Shown in pieces: positions 1 to 9,061 of a DNA stretch of 64,000 nucleotides. The position numbers and the translations under genes were made by a program. Source of the stretch: JBBSBY01 sp038250835 (GTDB lineage Bacteria > Desulfobacterota > Desulfomonilia > Desulfomonilales > Desulfomonilaceae); assembly GCA_038250835.1 (NCBI GenBank), contig JBBSBY010000005.1:18764-82763 (forward strand), written 5' to 3'. Within the stretch, counting starts at the first letter, position 1; every line of letters starts with the position of its first letter. The notes below the pieces were generated by a model that saw nothing but the letters and a program-made list of their open reading frames with translations, searched no databases and was not told the origin of the DNA.

Positions 1-1
1 A

Positions 2-643
2 CTCCGATCCGCCAAACCGGAAGATTTGCCGTCCGTAACAAGGCAATCTCGTCCTAATCCTGAACAAGCTGAAACCTTCCTAAGATTCAGACGATCCATC
101 AGGTCCTACAAAGATAAGCCCGTGGAGCGGGAAAAGCTCGAAAACTTGATCGAAATGGCTTCTTACGCGCCCTCCGGCCATAATTCCCAACCAGTGAAAT
201 GGCTTGTAATCGAAAGCAAAGAGGAAATGAAGCGCATCGCCGGATTGGTCATAGAATGGATGCGCTTTATGCTTAAAAATAATCCCGAGATAGCCAAGCC
301 CTTGCACATGGATCGTGTAACAGCGGCATGGGAACGCGGTCAAGATAGGGCGCTGCGTGGTGCGCCCCATTTGGTAGTCGCTCACGCTAATTCCACATTG
401 GCGCCGTCTCAGGCGGCCTGCGTAATTGCCGTTACCTATCTGGAACTAGCCGCACCAAGCCTGGGGCTCGGCACATGCTGGGCCGGGTACTTTAATGCCG
501 CAGCAAATTTTTATCCCCCGCTTAGCAAATATTTGGACTTGCCGGATAAGCATCTACCATTTGGCGCCGCCATGGTGGGTTATCCGAAGTACGCTTATCA
601 CAGGTTACCTTCGCGAAAACGCCCCACAATCACATGGAGATGA
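2..643 (+). CDS. Nitroreductase-family protein, 5' end cut by window edge
   Basis: An FMN-dependent nitroreductase domain fills what is visible. The N-terminal FRRSIRSYKDKPV motif, the SYAPSGHNSQP flavin-binding segment and the GLGTCWAGYF motif are characteristic of the family. The frame is open to the left edge with no stop, and the residues before FRRSIR (AKPEDLPSV) resemble the linker that follows an N-terminal 4Fe-4S ferredoxin domain in ferredoxin-nitroreductase fusions of anaerobes. I therefore treat it as a 3' partial gene rather than starting at the internal TTG at 26. The ferredoxin part itself cannot be seen. The substrate is unknown; the family reduces nitro groups, quinones or flavins. 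Confidence 0.8.
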   Translation, partial: LRSAKPEDLPSVTRQSRPNPEQAETFLRFRRSIRSYKDKPVEREKLENLIEMASYAPSGHNSQPVKWLVIESKEEMKRIAGLVIEWMRFMLKNNPEIAKPLHMDRVTAAWERGQDRALRGAPHLVVAHANSTLAPSQAACVIAVTYLELAAPSLGLGTCWAGYFNAAANFYPPLSKYLDLPDKHLPFGAAMVGYPKYAYHRLPSRKRPTITWR

Positions 644-755
644 GGCTACTTGCCATAAAACTTCTTACTGAATATCCAATAGTATCAGTGATCGGAAATT
701 GACGTGACTCACGTGGATTCGCTGCAAAATACACAACATCGCTAAATCCTCTTGG

Positions 756-790
756 TTCCCTCTCCACATTTGGAGAGGGTTAGGGTGAGG
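756..790. repeat. Dispersed hairpin repeat, family B (copy 1)
   Basis: CCCTCTCC, a short spacer, then GGAGAGGG forms an 8-bp hairpin followed by TTAGGGTGAGG. A second copy in the opposite orientation lies at 46280-46313, where the CCCTAACCCTC flank is also conserved. It sits between two co-directional genes and could act as a weak transcription terminator, but it has no T-tract. Confidence 0.6.
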
Positions 791-856
791 ATAATAGACG
801 GGATTTCACGAAATTAAATTCGAAACACGATCAATTAGTAGGTTCCGGAGGTTGAA

Positions 857-1879
857 ATGAAAGTAGGAGTTGTAGGCGCGGGCTTGGTTGGATCAACATC
901 GGCTTATTCTTTGGTTTTGCAGGGTAGTTGCAGTGAAATTGTCCTCGTCGACAAGAATTCCGCGCGTGCCGATGCGGAAGCCGATGACATTATGCACGCG
1001 GCTCCTTTTGCTCAGAGGGTGCGAGTCAAATCAGGGGACTATTCCGACCTTGCCGGCAGCCGGATTGTTATTGTCGGGGCGGGTGTTGGGCAAAGACCCG
1101 GCGAATCCCGCCTCCAGCTTCTCCAACGAAACGCGGATGTCTTCTCACAGGTCATCCCCGGCATTCTTGACCATGCCCATAACGCAGTGCTCTTGATAGT
1201 GACTAATCCCGTCGACGTAATGACACATATTGCCGCCGGTTTTGCCGCTGAATACGGAGTTCCATCATGTCGCGTGATCGGGTCCGGCACCACCTTGGAT
1301 ACGGCTCGCTTCAGATCTTTGCTTGGGCGGCATTTCGGCATAGATCCGCAACATGTGCATGGGTATGTTGTTGGCGAGCATGGAGATTCGGAAGTTCTAA
1401 CGTGGTCATTGGTCTCCATCGGCGTGACCCATTTATCCGAATTTTCAAAAATAACCGGAATAGAGTTGTCCGATGAGCAGCGGACTATCATCGATTCATC
1501 GGTCCGTCGAGCGGCTTATCACATAATTGAAGGTAAAGGCGCCACATACTATGGAATTGCCGGGGCGGTCGCACATATTGTGGAGGTCATTCTCAATGAT
1601 TACCGGGCGCTATTAACTATATCCGCCCGAACTCCCAGGATAGAAGGCGTTGAGGATGTCACGCTTTCAATTCCGAGACTTTTGGGCGGAAATGGTATAA
1701 TCGGCACATTTCTTCCCCCCTTGTCCCAACAGGAATCCTCAAATCTACGGAAGAGCGCGGAAGTTGTTAGACAAGCCATCACCGATCTCGGAGACAAGTT
1801 TCCGAATGACGCCGCAGTCAAAAGTTACATAACCGAGTCTTGTCATAGCTATAATAAAGCCTGGTCTGATGTAGATTGA
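857..1879 (+). CDS. ldh: L-lactate dehydrogenase (NAD-dependent)
   Basis: This is a cytoplasmic enzyme of the LDH/MDH superfamily that interconverts pyruvate and L-lactate. At 340 residues it has near family length. Visible motifs are the N-terminal Rossmann GAGLVGS loop, VTNPVDVMT, GSGTTLDTARFR and the active-site GEHGDSE containing the catalytic histidine. The mobile specificity loop reads VGQRPGESR; the glutamine before RPGESR favours lactate over malate dehydrogenase, where arginine is expected. A GGAGG ribosome site lies just upstream of the ATG. It is a single gene between the nitroreductase and a sigma-54 regulator, with no sign of an operon partner. A malate-specific variant is the main alternative. 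Confidence 0.88.
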   Translation: MKVGVVGAGLVGSTSAYSLVLQGSCSEIVLVDKNSARADAEADDIMHAAPFAQRVRVKSGDYSDLAGSRIVIVGAGVGQRPGESRLQLLQRNADVFSQVIPGILDHAHNAVLLIVTNPVDVMTHIAAGFAAEYGVPSCRVIGSGTTLDTARFRSLLGRHFGIDPQHVHGYVVGEHGDSEVLTWSLVSIGVTHLSEFSKITGIELSDEQRTIIDSSVRRAAYHIIEGKGATYYGIAGAVAHIVEVILNDYRALLTISARTPRIEGVEDVTLSIPRLLGGNGIIGTFLPPLSQQESSNLRKSAEVVRQAITDLGDKFPNDAAVKSYITESCHSYNKAWSDVD

Positions 1880-1933
1880 TGGCGCTGCAAGACTAAAGCC
1901 ACAACCTCTCTTTCAATTTGGCGCGTACTACGG

Positions 1934-1939
1934 TATACT
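1934..1939 (+). promoter_or_regulatory. Possible sigma-70 -10 element upstream of the PAS-AAA regulator
   Basis: TATACT is present with a weak TTTCAA at about 17 bp upstream. It would give a leader of about 200 nt to the regulator gene starting at 2153. This rests on a single -10-like match, so it is tentative. Confidence 0.25.
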
Positions 1940-2152
1940 CATTGCATGCACCTAGGAAAGCTTCGTCAGCAACATAGCGGAGGCGCCTAGGTTAATCTCC
2001 CGCGGTATCGAATGAAGATAGATTGCTTGAAAGCGACTATCGTCGGGACATTCCATCTTCACCATTATACCTCGGCAAATCCTCCTTCATCCATGAACCT
2101 CCGAATTGCGAGCTTCAGGTCGTGCAGAACGGCCGGTCACGGCGGAATCACC

Positions 2153-3484
2153 ATGGAAAATCACCAGGTATTTAAGGCTATTCTTAACAGCATCTCCGAG
2201 GGCGTTTTGGCCCTGGATCGAGATTGGAAAATCTTTTTCTGGAATCTTGCGGCAGAAAGGATCACCGGCATGCACCGGGAAGAGGTTCTCGGTAAAGAGT
2301 GTTCCAAAGTGTTTCGGACTCCGTTGTGCGGCGCCAACTGTCCGGTGGACCGAGCTCTATCCTGCGGCCACCCGTACCATGATGTTGAAGTAGCGATCCG
2401 TAACAAAAGCAATCACATTGTTCACCTGCTCGTCAACGCCGCGCCGTTGTGCGACGAGGAGGGGTGCATTGTCGGCGGCCTGGAGACCTTTCGCGACGTG
2501 TCGCAAAACTATTGGCTACAGGAGGAACTCCAGCAACATTACGGATATCGTAATATCATAGGTCGTAGTGAGGCCATTACTAAGGTATTCGAACAAATGG
2601 CCGACCTCATGACTACGGATACTACAGTACTTATCCAGGGCGAATCCGGCACAGGCAAGGAACTCGTCGCCAGGGCTCTACATTATTATGGATCGCGTAG
2701 GGAGAGATCTTTCGTAGCCATAAATTGCTCAGCGCTGCCTGAAGGAATTTTGGAAGCCGAACTTTTTGGCCACGTTAAGGGAGCTTTCACAGGGGCCGTT
2801 CGCGATCACGTCGGCAAACTGGAGCTGGCCAACGGAGGAACCTTATTTCTCGACGAGATCGGAGAGATCAGCCCTGCAATTCAGGTGAAGTTGCTGCGAG
2901 TGCTGGAAGAACGCGAGTTTCAGAAGGTCGGCGACAACAAAACCATCAGGATAGACGTCAGGCTCATAACCGCTACTAACCGAGACCTTTACAAGAAGGT
3001 CATCGATAGTTCATTCCGCGACGATCTGTACTATCGCCTGAGTGTGGTTCCCATCCAATTGCCTCCACTACGCGATCGGGTTGAGGATCTCCCCATTTTG
3101 ATGAGCCACTTTATAGAGAAATTCAACAAGCAGATGGGACGAAATATCCAGGGGATAGCGGACCGCGTGCTGGAAATTCTAGAAGAATACCCCTGGCCCG
3201 GCAATGTAAGAGAGCTTGCCAACGCTATCGAACACGCCTTTGTACACGCCAAAGGAGCTCTCATTTATCCCGCCGACTTACCGCTAAGTCTGGTCAACCA
3301 GGTCCCTGCAAAGATGAAGGCGAGCCACTCCAAACGAGAGACGGCAATGGACGACCTGGAACGACAATTGATCATTAACGAATTGGAAGCCGCGCGATGG
3401 AATAAGAGCGTTGCAGCGCGACGTCTCCGCATAAGCCGCACAACCTTGTGGCGTAAAATAGAAAAGTACTGCATAAGCCAATAG
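2153..3484 (+). CDS. PAS-domain sigma-54-dependent transcriptional activator
   Basis: An enhancer-binding protein of 443 residues. It has an N-terminal PAS domain (about residues 8-115) with a Cys cluster (CGANCPVDRAL), then a sigma-54 AAA+ domain with Walker A GESGTGKE, the sigma-54 contact loop GAFTGA, Walker B LFLDEIGE and WPGNVREL. A Fis-type helix-turn-helix (SVAARRLRISRTTLWRKI) closes the protein. It has no receiver domain, so it is not directly phosphorylated in the NtrC manner; the PAS domain probably senses redox state or a ligand. I chose the ATG at 2153 because the upstream in-frame ATG at 2012 adds 47 residues with no domain. Its position just before a consensus sigma-54 promoter at 3939 makes it the likely activator of the hmc operon (inference). 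Confidence 0.9.
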   Translation: MENHQVFKAILNSISEGVLALDRDWKIFFWNLAAERITGMHREEVLGKECSKVFRTPLCGANCPVDRALSCGHPYHDVEVAIRNKSNHIVHLLVNAAPLCDEEGCIVGGLETFRDVSQNYWLQEELQQHYGYRNIIGRSEAITKVFEQMADLMTTDTTVLIQGESGTGKELVARALHYYGSRRERSFVAINCSALPEGILEAELFGHVKGAFTGAVRDHVGKLELANGGTLFLDEIGEISPAIQVKLLRVLEEREFQKVGDNKTIRIDVRLITATNRDLYKKVIDSSFRDDLYYRLSVVPIQLPPLRDRVEDLPILMSHFIEKFNKQMGRNIQGIADRVLEILEEYPWPGNVRELANAIEHAFVHAKGALIYPADLPLSLVNQVPAKMKASHSKRETAMDDLERQLIINELEAARWNKSVAARRLRISRTTLWRKIEKYCISQ

Positions 3485-3493
3485 TTTCATCAT

Positions 3494-3508
3494 TGTAACA
3501 GTGTTACA
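3494..3508. promoter_or_regulatory. Palindrome TGTAACA-G-TGTTACA, candidate activator site
   Basis: Perfect 7-bp arms around one base, with no T-tract, so a terminator is unlikely. It lies between a sigma-54 activator gene and a sigma-54 promoter 430 bp downstream, which fits an upstream activating sequence, although that distance is long for one. The function is inferred from position only. Confidence 0.35.
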
Positions 3509-3786
3509 TTAATGGAACATGACTGAGTTCAGCATGTATTCATTATGTGTTATCCATCATGACGTCGACTCGTGTTTCATGAACGAACCACTTGAGAAGC
3601 TCGGAAGCGTTTCATCAGGCGCCGCATGCGTCCTCATTCCTGCTATATCGTCAACTCTCCATAAAATTAAGTTCGATAATAGTGATTCTCGAAAAGCAAA
3701 CCTGGATAGAATGACAATGTCTTCAATTAGGCCGTCTAATCAATTACATAAAGCCATAAAGCTTCGAGACGCATTCAGAGTTATTA

Positions 3787-3815
3787 TCGTCATTCCAGCG
3801 AAAGCTGGATTCAAG
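3787..3815. repeat. Dispersed palindromic repeat, family C (copy 1)
   Basis: GTCATTCCAGC-GAAA-GCTGGAT resembles the elements at 49099-49127 and 63690-63720. The arms ATCCAGC/GCTGGAT pair. It is similar to short palindromic intergenic repeats common in many bacterial genomes. Confidence 0.6.
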
Positions 3816-3938
3816 TATTATCAATACCTTGCGAGAGTGAGGCTTTATTCTTCTAAACTTTTTCAAAATCCATATTCCCAAAGACACTCCCATCAATAAC
3901 CCCACATTAGCTCAAAAATCAGTTTCATTTTCAGATTG

Positions 3939-3954
3939 TGGCACGCCGTTTGCT
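3939..3954 (+). promoter_or_regulatory. Consensus sigma-54 (-24/-12) promoter of the hmc operon
   Basis: TGGCACG-N4-TTGCT matches the RpoN consensus fully, with GG at 3940-3941 and GC at 3952-3953 separated by exactly 10 bp. Transcription should start near 3965, about 100 nt before the receiver gene at 4065. All genes from 4065 to 17013 are co-directional with short gaps, so this promoter probably drives the whole cluster. The PAS-AAA activator immediately upstream is the obvious candidate regulator. Confidence 0.85.
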
Positions 3955-4064
3955 TTTACCATGGTAACGAATGGACTTTACCAATAATTGCCCGGCCGCG
4001 ACGAGAGGAGCCTGACTTTGAGGGAAGCCGTCTCGGCCCCACTAAACCGGAAGGAGCGCTCACC

Positions 4065-4457
4065 ATGGCCAAAAAAGTCCTCATCATCGACGACGAGCCG
4101 GACATCCTAATTTTCCTCGGAACCTTGCTGAGAAAGAACGGCTACGATGTCTGCGAAGCGTGCGACGGGGTAGAGGGGATGAAAAAGGTGATCGATGAAA
4201 AACCCGACTTAGTCTGTCTGGATCTCGTAATGCCGGAGAAAACCGGAATCAAGATGTATCGGGAGATGAGAAAAGACGAACAGCTCAAAAATGTCCCCGT
4301 GATCATGGTAACCGGCTTTTCCACCCCGGCCATGGGATACGGAGAATTCAAGAAATTCATCCACGAGAGATCTATACCCGCTCCTGACGGCTACATCGAG
4401 AAACCGATTAACCAGGAAGAGTTTTTAAAAGCAGTACGTGAAGTCGTAGGAGCCTGA
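4065..4457 (+). CDS. Single-domain response regulator (receiver only)
   Basis: A 130-residue CheY-like receiver. The acidic pair (VLIIDDEPD), the phospho-acceptor aspartate in CLDLVMPEKTG, the switch threonine in MVTGFS and the lysine in EKPI are all present. No output domain follows. The start at 4065 has an AAGGAG site; the longer frame from 3936 would begin inside the sigma-54 promoter and is rejected. It is the first gene of the hmc operon and is followed by a histidine kinase, so it probably takes phosphate from that kinase. Its insertion before the lysine (YGEFKKFIHERSIPAPDGY) is longer than usual. Confidence 0.88.
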   Translation: MAKKVLIIDDEPDILIFLGTLLRKNGYDVCEACDGVEGMKKVIDEKPDLVCLDLVMPEKTGIKMYREMRKDEQLKNVPVIMVTGFSTPAMGYGEFKKFIHERSIPAPDGYIEKPINQEEFLKAVREVVGA

Positions 4458-4520
4458 GTGCGGTCCAGTAAGAGTTAACACATCAGGTTCCTTTTGCCGG
4501 CTGGAAAGTCGAGGTCCACC

Positions 4521-6926
4521 TTGAGCGGAAAACAGACAAAATGGACCGGCATTTTCCGAAGCCTGGGGTTTAGAATAGGTTTAAGTGTCGGTCTTATCCT
4601 GCTTGTGTCCTACGTGGTCTTTATCTACCTGGTCCTGGATATATACCAGGACTTCTATTTACGACAGGTAATTCGAGAGGCTGATCGCTTCAGCGCTTCG
4701 GTCATACGAGCGACCAGGTATAGCATGCTCAACAATGATCCCGAGGCCACGAAAAGTATCGTCAAGAATCTCAGCACTCAGGAGGAGATATCGGACATCC
4801 GAATCTACAACCATGATGGAGTTACCAAATTTTCCGGGCAGCCTCTGGAAGTCGGAACAAAGGTGGATAAGAAAGCCGAAGCATGCTTCGCCTGCCACTC
4901 GGAAGATAAACCTTTTAATGAGGTTGTCACCGACGCGAGGACGCGCATCCACTATCACACAGGTCACCGAGTGCTGGGCATGATCACGCCAATCTACAAC
5001 GAACAAAGCTGTTACGCGGCCTCGTGTCACGCGCATCCAATCGATCACAAAGTTCTCGGCGTTCTCGATGTCGGAGTGTCTCTGAAGAAACTTGACAGCG
5101 GCGCCTCTTCTCTTGTGAAGCAGATTATTTTACTCGGCGTCGGAACATGCGTTGCGGTCTTTTTCACTATTGCGCTCTATATTTTCTTTAGAGTTCATAG
5201 ACCTGTCAATCGATTAAAAACGGCGAGCAAGAAGATTGCCGCCGGCGATTTTTCATACAAGGTCCCGGTTGATTCAACCGACGAGCTGGGCGAATTCGCT
5301 CGGGGATTCAATGGCATGGGCGAGCAGATACAGAAACGCGCCCAGGAGCTTGTACAGAGCCGGTGGCAGTATAAAAACCTCTTTGAGCAAGTGCCTTGTT
5401 TCATTTGTGTCATAGATCAGAACTTAAAGATCGTTCAGCAAAATTCCTCCATGAGAGAGCTGTTTAAGGGCGCTGTAGGCATGCACTGCTACGAAGCGTT
5501 TAAAAAGCAAAACGAAAAATGCAAAGACTGCCATGCAGAGAGTACCTTGAGCCGTGGAACCATGTCCCATAAAGAGCACTGCGGGTTAACTTTCGCCGGG
5601 GAGGAAGCGAGTTATGTGAGTTACACGGCGCCGATCACGGATGAAAACGGAAAAATCCTATATGCCATGATCATTGCAGTGGACGTGGAAGACCGAGTGA
5701 AGCTCCAAAAGGAACTCGAAATTACCAAAGAGTTTCAGGAAAATCTCATTGAAAACTCAATCCACGGGATCGTCGCCACAGACAAAGACGGCAGACTTGC
5801 CATATTCAACCGAGCCGCAGAAACCCTTCTCGGATATAAAGATGAGGAAGTTCTCGGGGATACGGATTTGGAAAAATACTTTCCGAAACCCTTCCTTGAA
5901 ACAATCCTCGACGCCTATCTTGGAAAACCCATTGATAATCACCGTATCATCGCTCAGGAGACGGTTATTCCTTCAAGTAAGGGGGAGCAGGTCCCGGTTA
6001 GATTTTCCGGCGTCATCCTCTTTGAGAAAGACCAGGCAATCGGCAGCGTGGGATTTTATCAAGACTTGCGTATGTTCAAGCAACTGGAACGCGAAAAGCG
6101 GGCCTCGGATCGGCTCGCCGTAGTGGGCCAAACCGTTGCGGGTCTTGCCCACGGCATCAAGAATATCCTTCAGGGATTGGAGGGCGGCGTCTACGTGGTC
6201 CAGACCGGGATTGAAGACGGCGACCAACCATTGCTGCAACGCGGATGGAAAATGGTCGAAAAAAACATCGGCCACATTTCAGGTCTCGTGAAGGACCTTT
6301 TGAGCTATTCAAAGGAAAGGCCGCCGGAGTATGAGGCGGCGGATCCGAATGCTTTGGCGGAAGAGGCATGCGCCCTCTTCGACATGAGAGCAGCCGAGAA
6401 ATCCATAGTCATCGAGAGAGACTTTGACCCCAACGTAGGAAAGACGGTCCAAGTATTTCTGGACCAGCGGGGTATTCACACCTGCTTGTGCAACCTAATC
6501 GCCAACGCAATCGACGCCTGCGCGATAGATGACAAGAAAGAGGAACATCGCATTGTGGTCAGGACAAAAGAGGATGATGAAGGCAATCCAGTCTATGAAG
6601 TCTCTGATAATGGTATAGGCATGGACGCTGATACGAGGCGTAAAGTTTTCGCGGGTTTCTTTTCCACTAAGGGAAGCCGTGGAACCGGCTTGGGCCTTCT
6701 CGTAACCAGTAAAATCGTGATGGAACATCATGGCGACATTTCCTTCGAGAGCAAGCCTGGAGTCGGTTCAACTTTTACGCTGCGTTTACCAAACCGAAGG
6801 GCGTTCGAAGCCTATGAATCCACCGATTCGTCGGCTAATGCGGAAAGAACCGACGTGTTTGATACCGACTCGATCATCGACGAAGATCAAGAGGAACTTG
6901 CGGCGCCGGCCGGTACCGAGGGCTGA
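4521..6926 (+). CDS. Membrane histidine kinase with periplasmic heme-c-like motifs, HAMP and two PAS domains
   Basis: An 801-residue sensor kinase. A first membrane helix (about residues 18-42), a periplasmic domain, a second helix (about 195-220), HAMP, two PAS domains and an H-ATPase domain follow in order. The periplasmic part carries CFACH and, about 40 residues later, CYAASCH (a C-x4-CH motif), so one or two covalent hemes are likely. The first cytoplasmic PAS has a Cys/His cluster (CKDCH). The phospho-acceptor box is unusual (LAHGIKNILQGLEGG instead of HE-x-x-NPL). The TTG at 4521 is preferred to TTG 4494 because GAGG stands 6-7 nt before it. A periplasmic redox-sensing role matches the downstream cytochrome complex. 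Confidence 0.85.
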   Translation: MSGKQTKWTGIFRSLGFRIGLSVGLILLVSYVVFIYLVLDIYQDFYLRQVIREADRFSASVIRATRYSMLNNDPEATKSIVKNLSTQEEISDIRIYNHDGVTKFSGQPLEVGTKVDKKAEACFACHSEDKPFNEVVTDARTRIHYHTGHRVLGMITPIYNEQSCYAASCHAHPIDHKVLGVLDVGVSLKKLDSGASSLVKQIILLGVGTCVAVFFTIALYIFFRVHRPVNRLKTASKKIAAGDFSYKVPVDSTDELGEFARGFNGMGEQIQKRAQELVQSRWQYKNLFEQVPCFICVIDQNLKIVQQNSSMRELFKGAVGMHCYEAFKKQNEKCKDCHAESTLSRGTMSHKEHCGLTFAGEEASYVSYTAPITDENGKILYAMIIAVDVEDRVKLQKELEITKEFQENLIENSIHGIVATDKDGRLAIFNRAAETLLGYKDEEVLGDTDLEKYFPKPFLETILDAYLGKPIDNHRIIAQETVIPSSKGEQVPVRFSGVILFEKDQAIGSVGFYQDLRMFKQLEREKRASDRLAVVGQTVAGLAHGIKNILQGLEGGVYVVQTGIEDGDQPLLQRGWKMVEKNIGHISGLVKDLLSYSKERPPEYEAADPNALAEEACALFDMRAAEKSIVIERDFDPNVGKTVQVFLDQRGIHTCLCNLIANAIDACAIDDKKEEHRIVVRTKEDDEGNPVYEVSDNGIGMDADTRRKVFAGFFSTKGSRGTGLGLLVTSKIVMEHHGDISFESKPGVGSTFTLRLPNRRAFEAYESTDSSANAERTDVFDTDSIIDEDQEELAAPAGTEG

Positions 6927-7010
6927 TCGGCAGCCACACATCAACCGCGAAAATCATTGACTTCATTTCATATTATCCTGGAGTCACTTCTTGAGTAGTG
7001 GGGAAATTCA

Positions 7011-8276
7011 ATGCATGACGTGAAGAAATACGAATGGGAAAACGGTTCCAAACTTATTGCGGATGTTGGAGCCTGGCACGCGAGATTCTCCGAGATTCAA
7101 GAGCTGGTCGTCCCTATGGACGGTGAAAGAATCGCGGCGATAGTTCAGTTGGAGGACGAAACCTTCACTGTGGCGGTGAATGGGGAGCCATGGGAAAACA
7201 CGTTCGAAAAGCTATGGTCTTTGCAGTGCGCCCCGGACGGTCGTTTGACGTGCATAGGCATGAACGACGACGAGTGGCGTGTGATTGTAGAAAACGAGCC
7301 GTGGACGGAAACATTTGATTACGTTTGGAACCTGCAGTTCAGCTCGGAGGGCGAGAGCATTGCGGCTAATGTTAGGTCTACGGCAGGCTACGGAATAATT
7401 CTCAATGATGAGCCTTGGGAAACAAGCTTTATCGAAGCTCGGAGTTGCGTTTTGAGCCGAGACGGTCGGAAGACGGCCGCAACGGTACAGATGTCGCCTC
7501 TTTCAGAGGGTGACGTTTGGGAATTCCATAAAGGGCTATGGAGCCTGGCCGTAGACGGCGTAGCCTGGGAAAGTACTTTTCTCAACGTATGGGGTTCGGC
7601 CTTCAATGATGACGCCTCTTTAGTGGCCGCCGAAGTGAGGTTGACCTCCGAACGCCAGACGATCGCGGTTGGCGGCCAAGTTTGGCCCAGCGATTACAAG
7701 GCCGTATGGCAGCCCATTTTCAGACCGAACACGGACAAAGTGATTGCTCCTTGTCTCACCCCTGATGGATGGATGCTCATGGAAGACGGGGCGCCAATCT
7801 GGAAGCGGTCTTTTAACCAATTGTGGCATGGTGTGTTTAGCCCCGACGGTAAGCGAATTGCCGCTGTGGCTTCTCCGAATTTCGGTAAATGGACCGTGGC
7901 GGTGGATGGAGACCTGTGGAAGGCCACTTTCGGCGACGTGGTTCTTACTCCCGTTTTCAGCCCCGACAGCAAGCGAATTGCCGCAGTGGTCAAAGACGGG
8001 GGGCGCTGGACGATCGCAGTTGACGGAAAGCCTTGGTCGGAGACTTTCGATATGATTTGGGATCCGGTTTTCAGTCCCGACGGGAAACAAATAGCCGCTA
8101 AGGCTTCAAGAAATAATGAGTTGTTTGTCGTATTAAACGGAAAGATCGTTACGCTTGGGTATGAGCACCTCCGGCAGCCGGTGTTCAGTCCTGATGGATC
8201 AAAATTGATGATTCGGGCGGTGGAATTCGGCAAGTATTCTCGTAGGATCGCCCCTTTAACCGAGCTTTCCATATAA
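7011..8276 (+). CDS. Trp-rich beta-propeller protein, TmcD-like
   Basis: A 421-residue protein made of repeats of about 45 residues with the pattern FSPDGKRIAA...W-x-IAVDG-x-PW-x-x-x-F, ending in clear VFSPDG units; this is a WD40/PD40-like propeller rich in tryptophan. It has no signal peptide or membrane segment, so it should be cytoplasmic. In Desulfovibrio the Tmc complex is encoded with a tryptophan-rich protein, TmcD, next to the cytochrome b and CCG iron-sulfur subunits; the same neighbours follow here (8290, 9062). The assignment to TmcD is by composition, repeat type and context rather than by alignment. It may be a docking or assembly subunit on the cytoplasmic face. Confidence 0.65.
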   Translation: MHDVKKYEWENGSKLIADVGAWHARFSEIQELVVPMDGERIAAIVQLEDETFTVAVNGEPWENTFEKLWSLQCAPDGRLTCIGMNDDEWRVIVENEPWTETFDYVWNLQFSSEGESIAANVRSTAGYGIILNDEPWETSFIEARSCVLSRDGRKTAATVQMSPLSEGDVWEFHKGLWSLAVDGVAWESTFLNVWGSAFNDDASLVAAEVRLTSERQTIAVGGQVWPSDYKAVWQPIFRPNTDKVIAPCLTPDGWMLMEDGAPIWKRSFNQLWHGVFSPDGKRIAAVASPNFGKWTVAVDGDLWKATFGDVVLTPVFSPDSKRIAAVVKDGGRWTIAVDGKPWSETFDMIWDPVFSPDGKQIAAKASRNNELFVVLNGKIVTLGYEHLRQPVFSPDGSKLMIRAVEFGKYSRRIAPLTELSI

Positions 8277-8289
8277 GAGGAGGTCCATC

Positions 8290-8937
8290 ATGTACAACTT
8301 TGTAAGCGGTCCACTGGTCTGGATTGCAGGTATCGTCTTCATTGGGGGAATGATTTACCAACTTGTGCGGCTATTGACCATGGCTAAGAAGGATAAGGTG
8401 ATCTACCCGTACATGAGCTTTAAGTACAGTCTCAGATCACTGTTCCATTGGCTCGTTCCATTTGCGGGCAAGAACATGAGGGATCGGTACGAGGTGACCA
8501 TAGTGAGTTTTGCGTTTCATTTGTGTCTCCTTCTTCTTCCGATTTTCCTCACCGCCCACATTGTCATGTTTGCATTTTCGTGGGGCCCTCGATGGGTAAG
8601 TCTTTCTCAGAGCGCCGCATCATTTATGACTATCGTGGTCATACTTGCTGCGGTTTTCTTCCTTTTCCGCCGGATCATGATGCCTGAAATCAGGTTTGTC
8701 ACCTTCGCGTCGGATTACGTCTTGCTCGCGGTGGCCGCGGCTCCTTTTGTAACGGGCTTCATGGCTAACCAACAGTGGTTTAATTACGAGACAATGGTCA
8801 TCATCCACATGCTTTCCGGCGCTCTAATGCTAATGGTAATTCCATTCACAAGATTGAGCCACATGCTTTTTTTCCCATTCACTCGCGCCTATATGGGATC
8901 GGAATTCGGCGCTGTTCGCCACGCTAAGGATTGGTAA
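8290..8937 (+). CDS. hmcE: Hmc/Tmc complex cytochrome b subunit (NarI-like), HmcE/TmcC
   Basis: A 215-residue integral membrane protein with five predicted helices. Histidines placed to bind heme b lie in AFHLCLLLLPIFLTAHIVM, IIHMLSG and RLSHMLF, as in NarI/DsrM-like diheme cytochromes b. It starts at an ATG after AAGAGGAGG, 13 nt from the propeller gene. In Hmc and Tmc complexes this subunit passes electrons across the membrane from the periplasmic cytochrome to the cytoplasmic CCG protein, which is encoded next. It could equally be called TmcC; the TmcD-like neighbour hints at that. Confidence 0.8.
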   Translation: MYNFVSGPLVWIAGIVFIGGMIYQLVRLLTMAKKDKVIYPYMSFKYSLRSLFHWLVPFAGKNMRDRYEVTIVSFAFHLCLLLLPIFLTAHIVMFAFSWGPRWVSLSQSAASFMTIVVILAAVFFLFRRIMMPEIRFVTFASDYVLLAVAAAPFVTGFMANQQWFNYETMVIIHMLSGALMLMVIPFTRLSHMLFFPFTRAYMGSEFGAVRHAKDW

Positions 8938-9061
8938 ACGGCATATCCAATCACGTTAAGAGTCGCTCTGCATTGGTCGGCGGAGAAACTCGGGAGAGTC
9001 GGCGGAGCATAACAGATAAACCCAACAAGATACTTGTCACATCATGATACGGAGGCGGCTT

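Larger units (their letters stand above)
3485..4064. other. Intergenic region: palindrome, repeat C copy and sigma-54 promoter
   Basis: 580 bp separate the activator from the first gene of the hmc operon. It holds a 15-bp palindrome (3494-3508), one family C repeat (3787-3815), the sigma-54 promoter (3939-3954) and an approximately 110-nt leader. An open frame at 3519-3899 has no ribosome site or recognisable domain and overlaps the repeat, so I do not call it a gene. Confidence 0.7.

Noticed and set aside
3519..3899. Open frame of 126 codons between the activator and the hmc operon
   Set aside because: No ribosome site, no domain, and it runs through a dispersed palindromic repeat.
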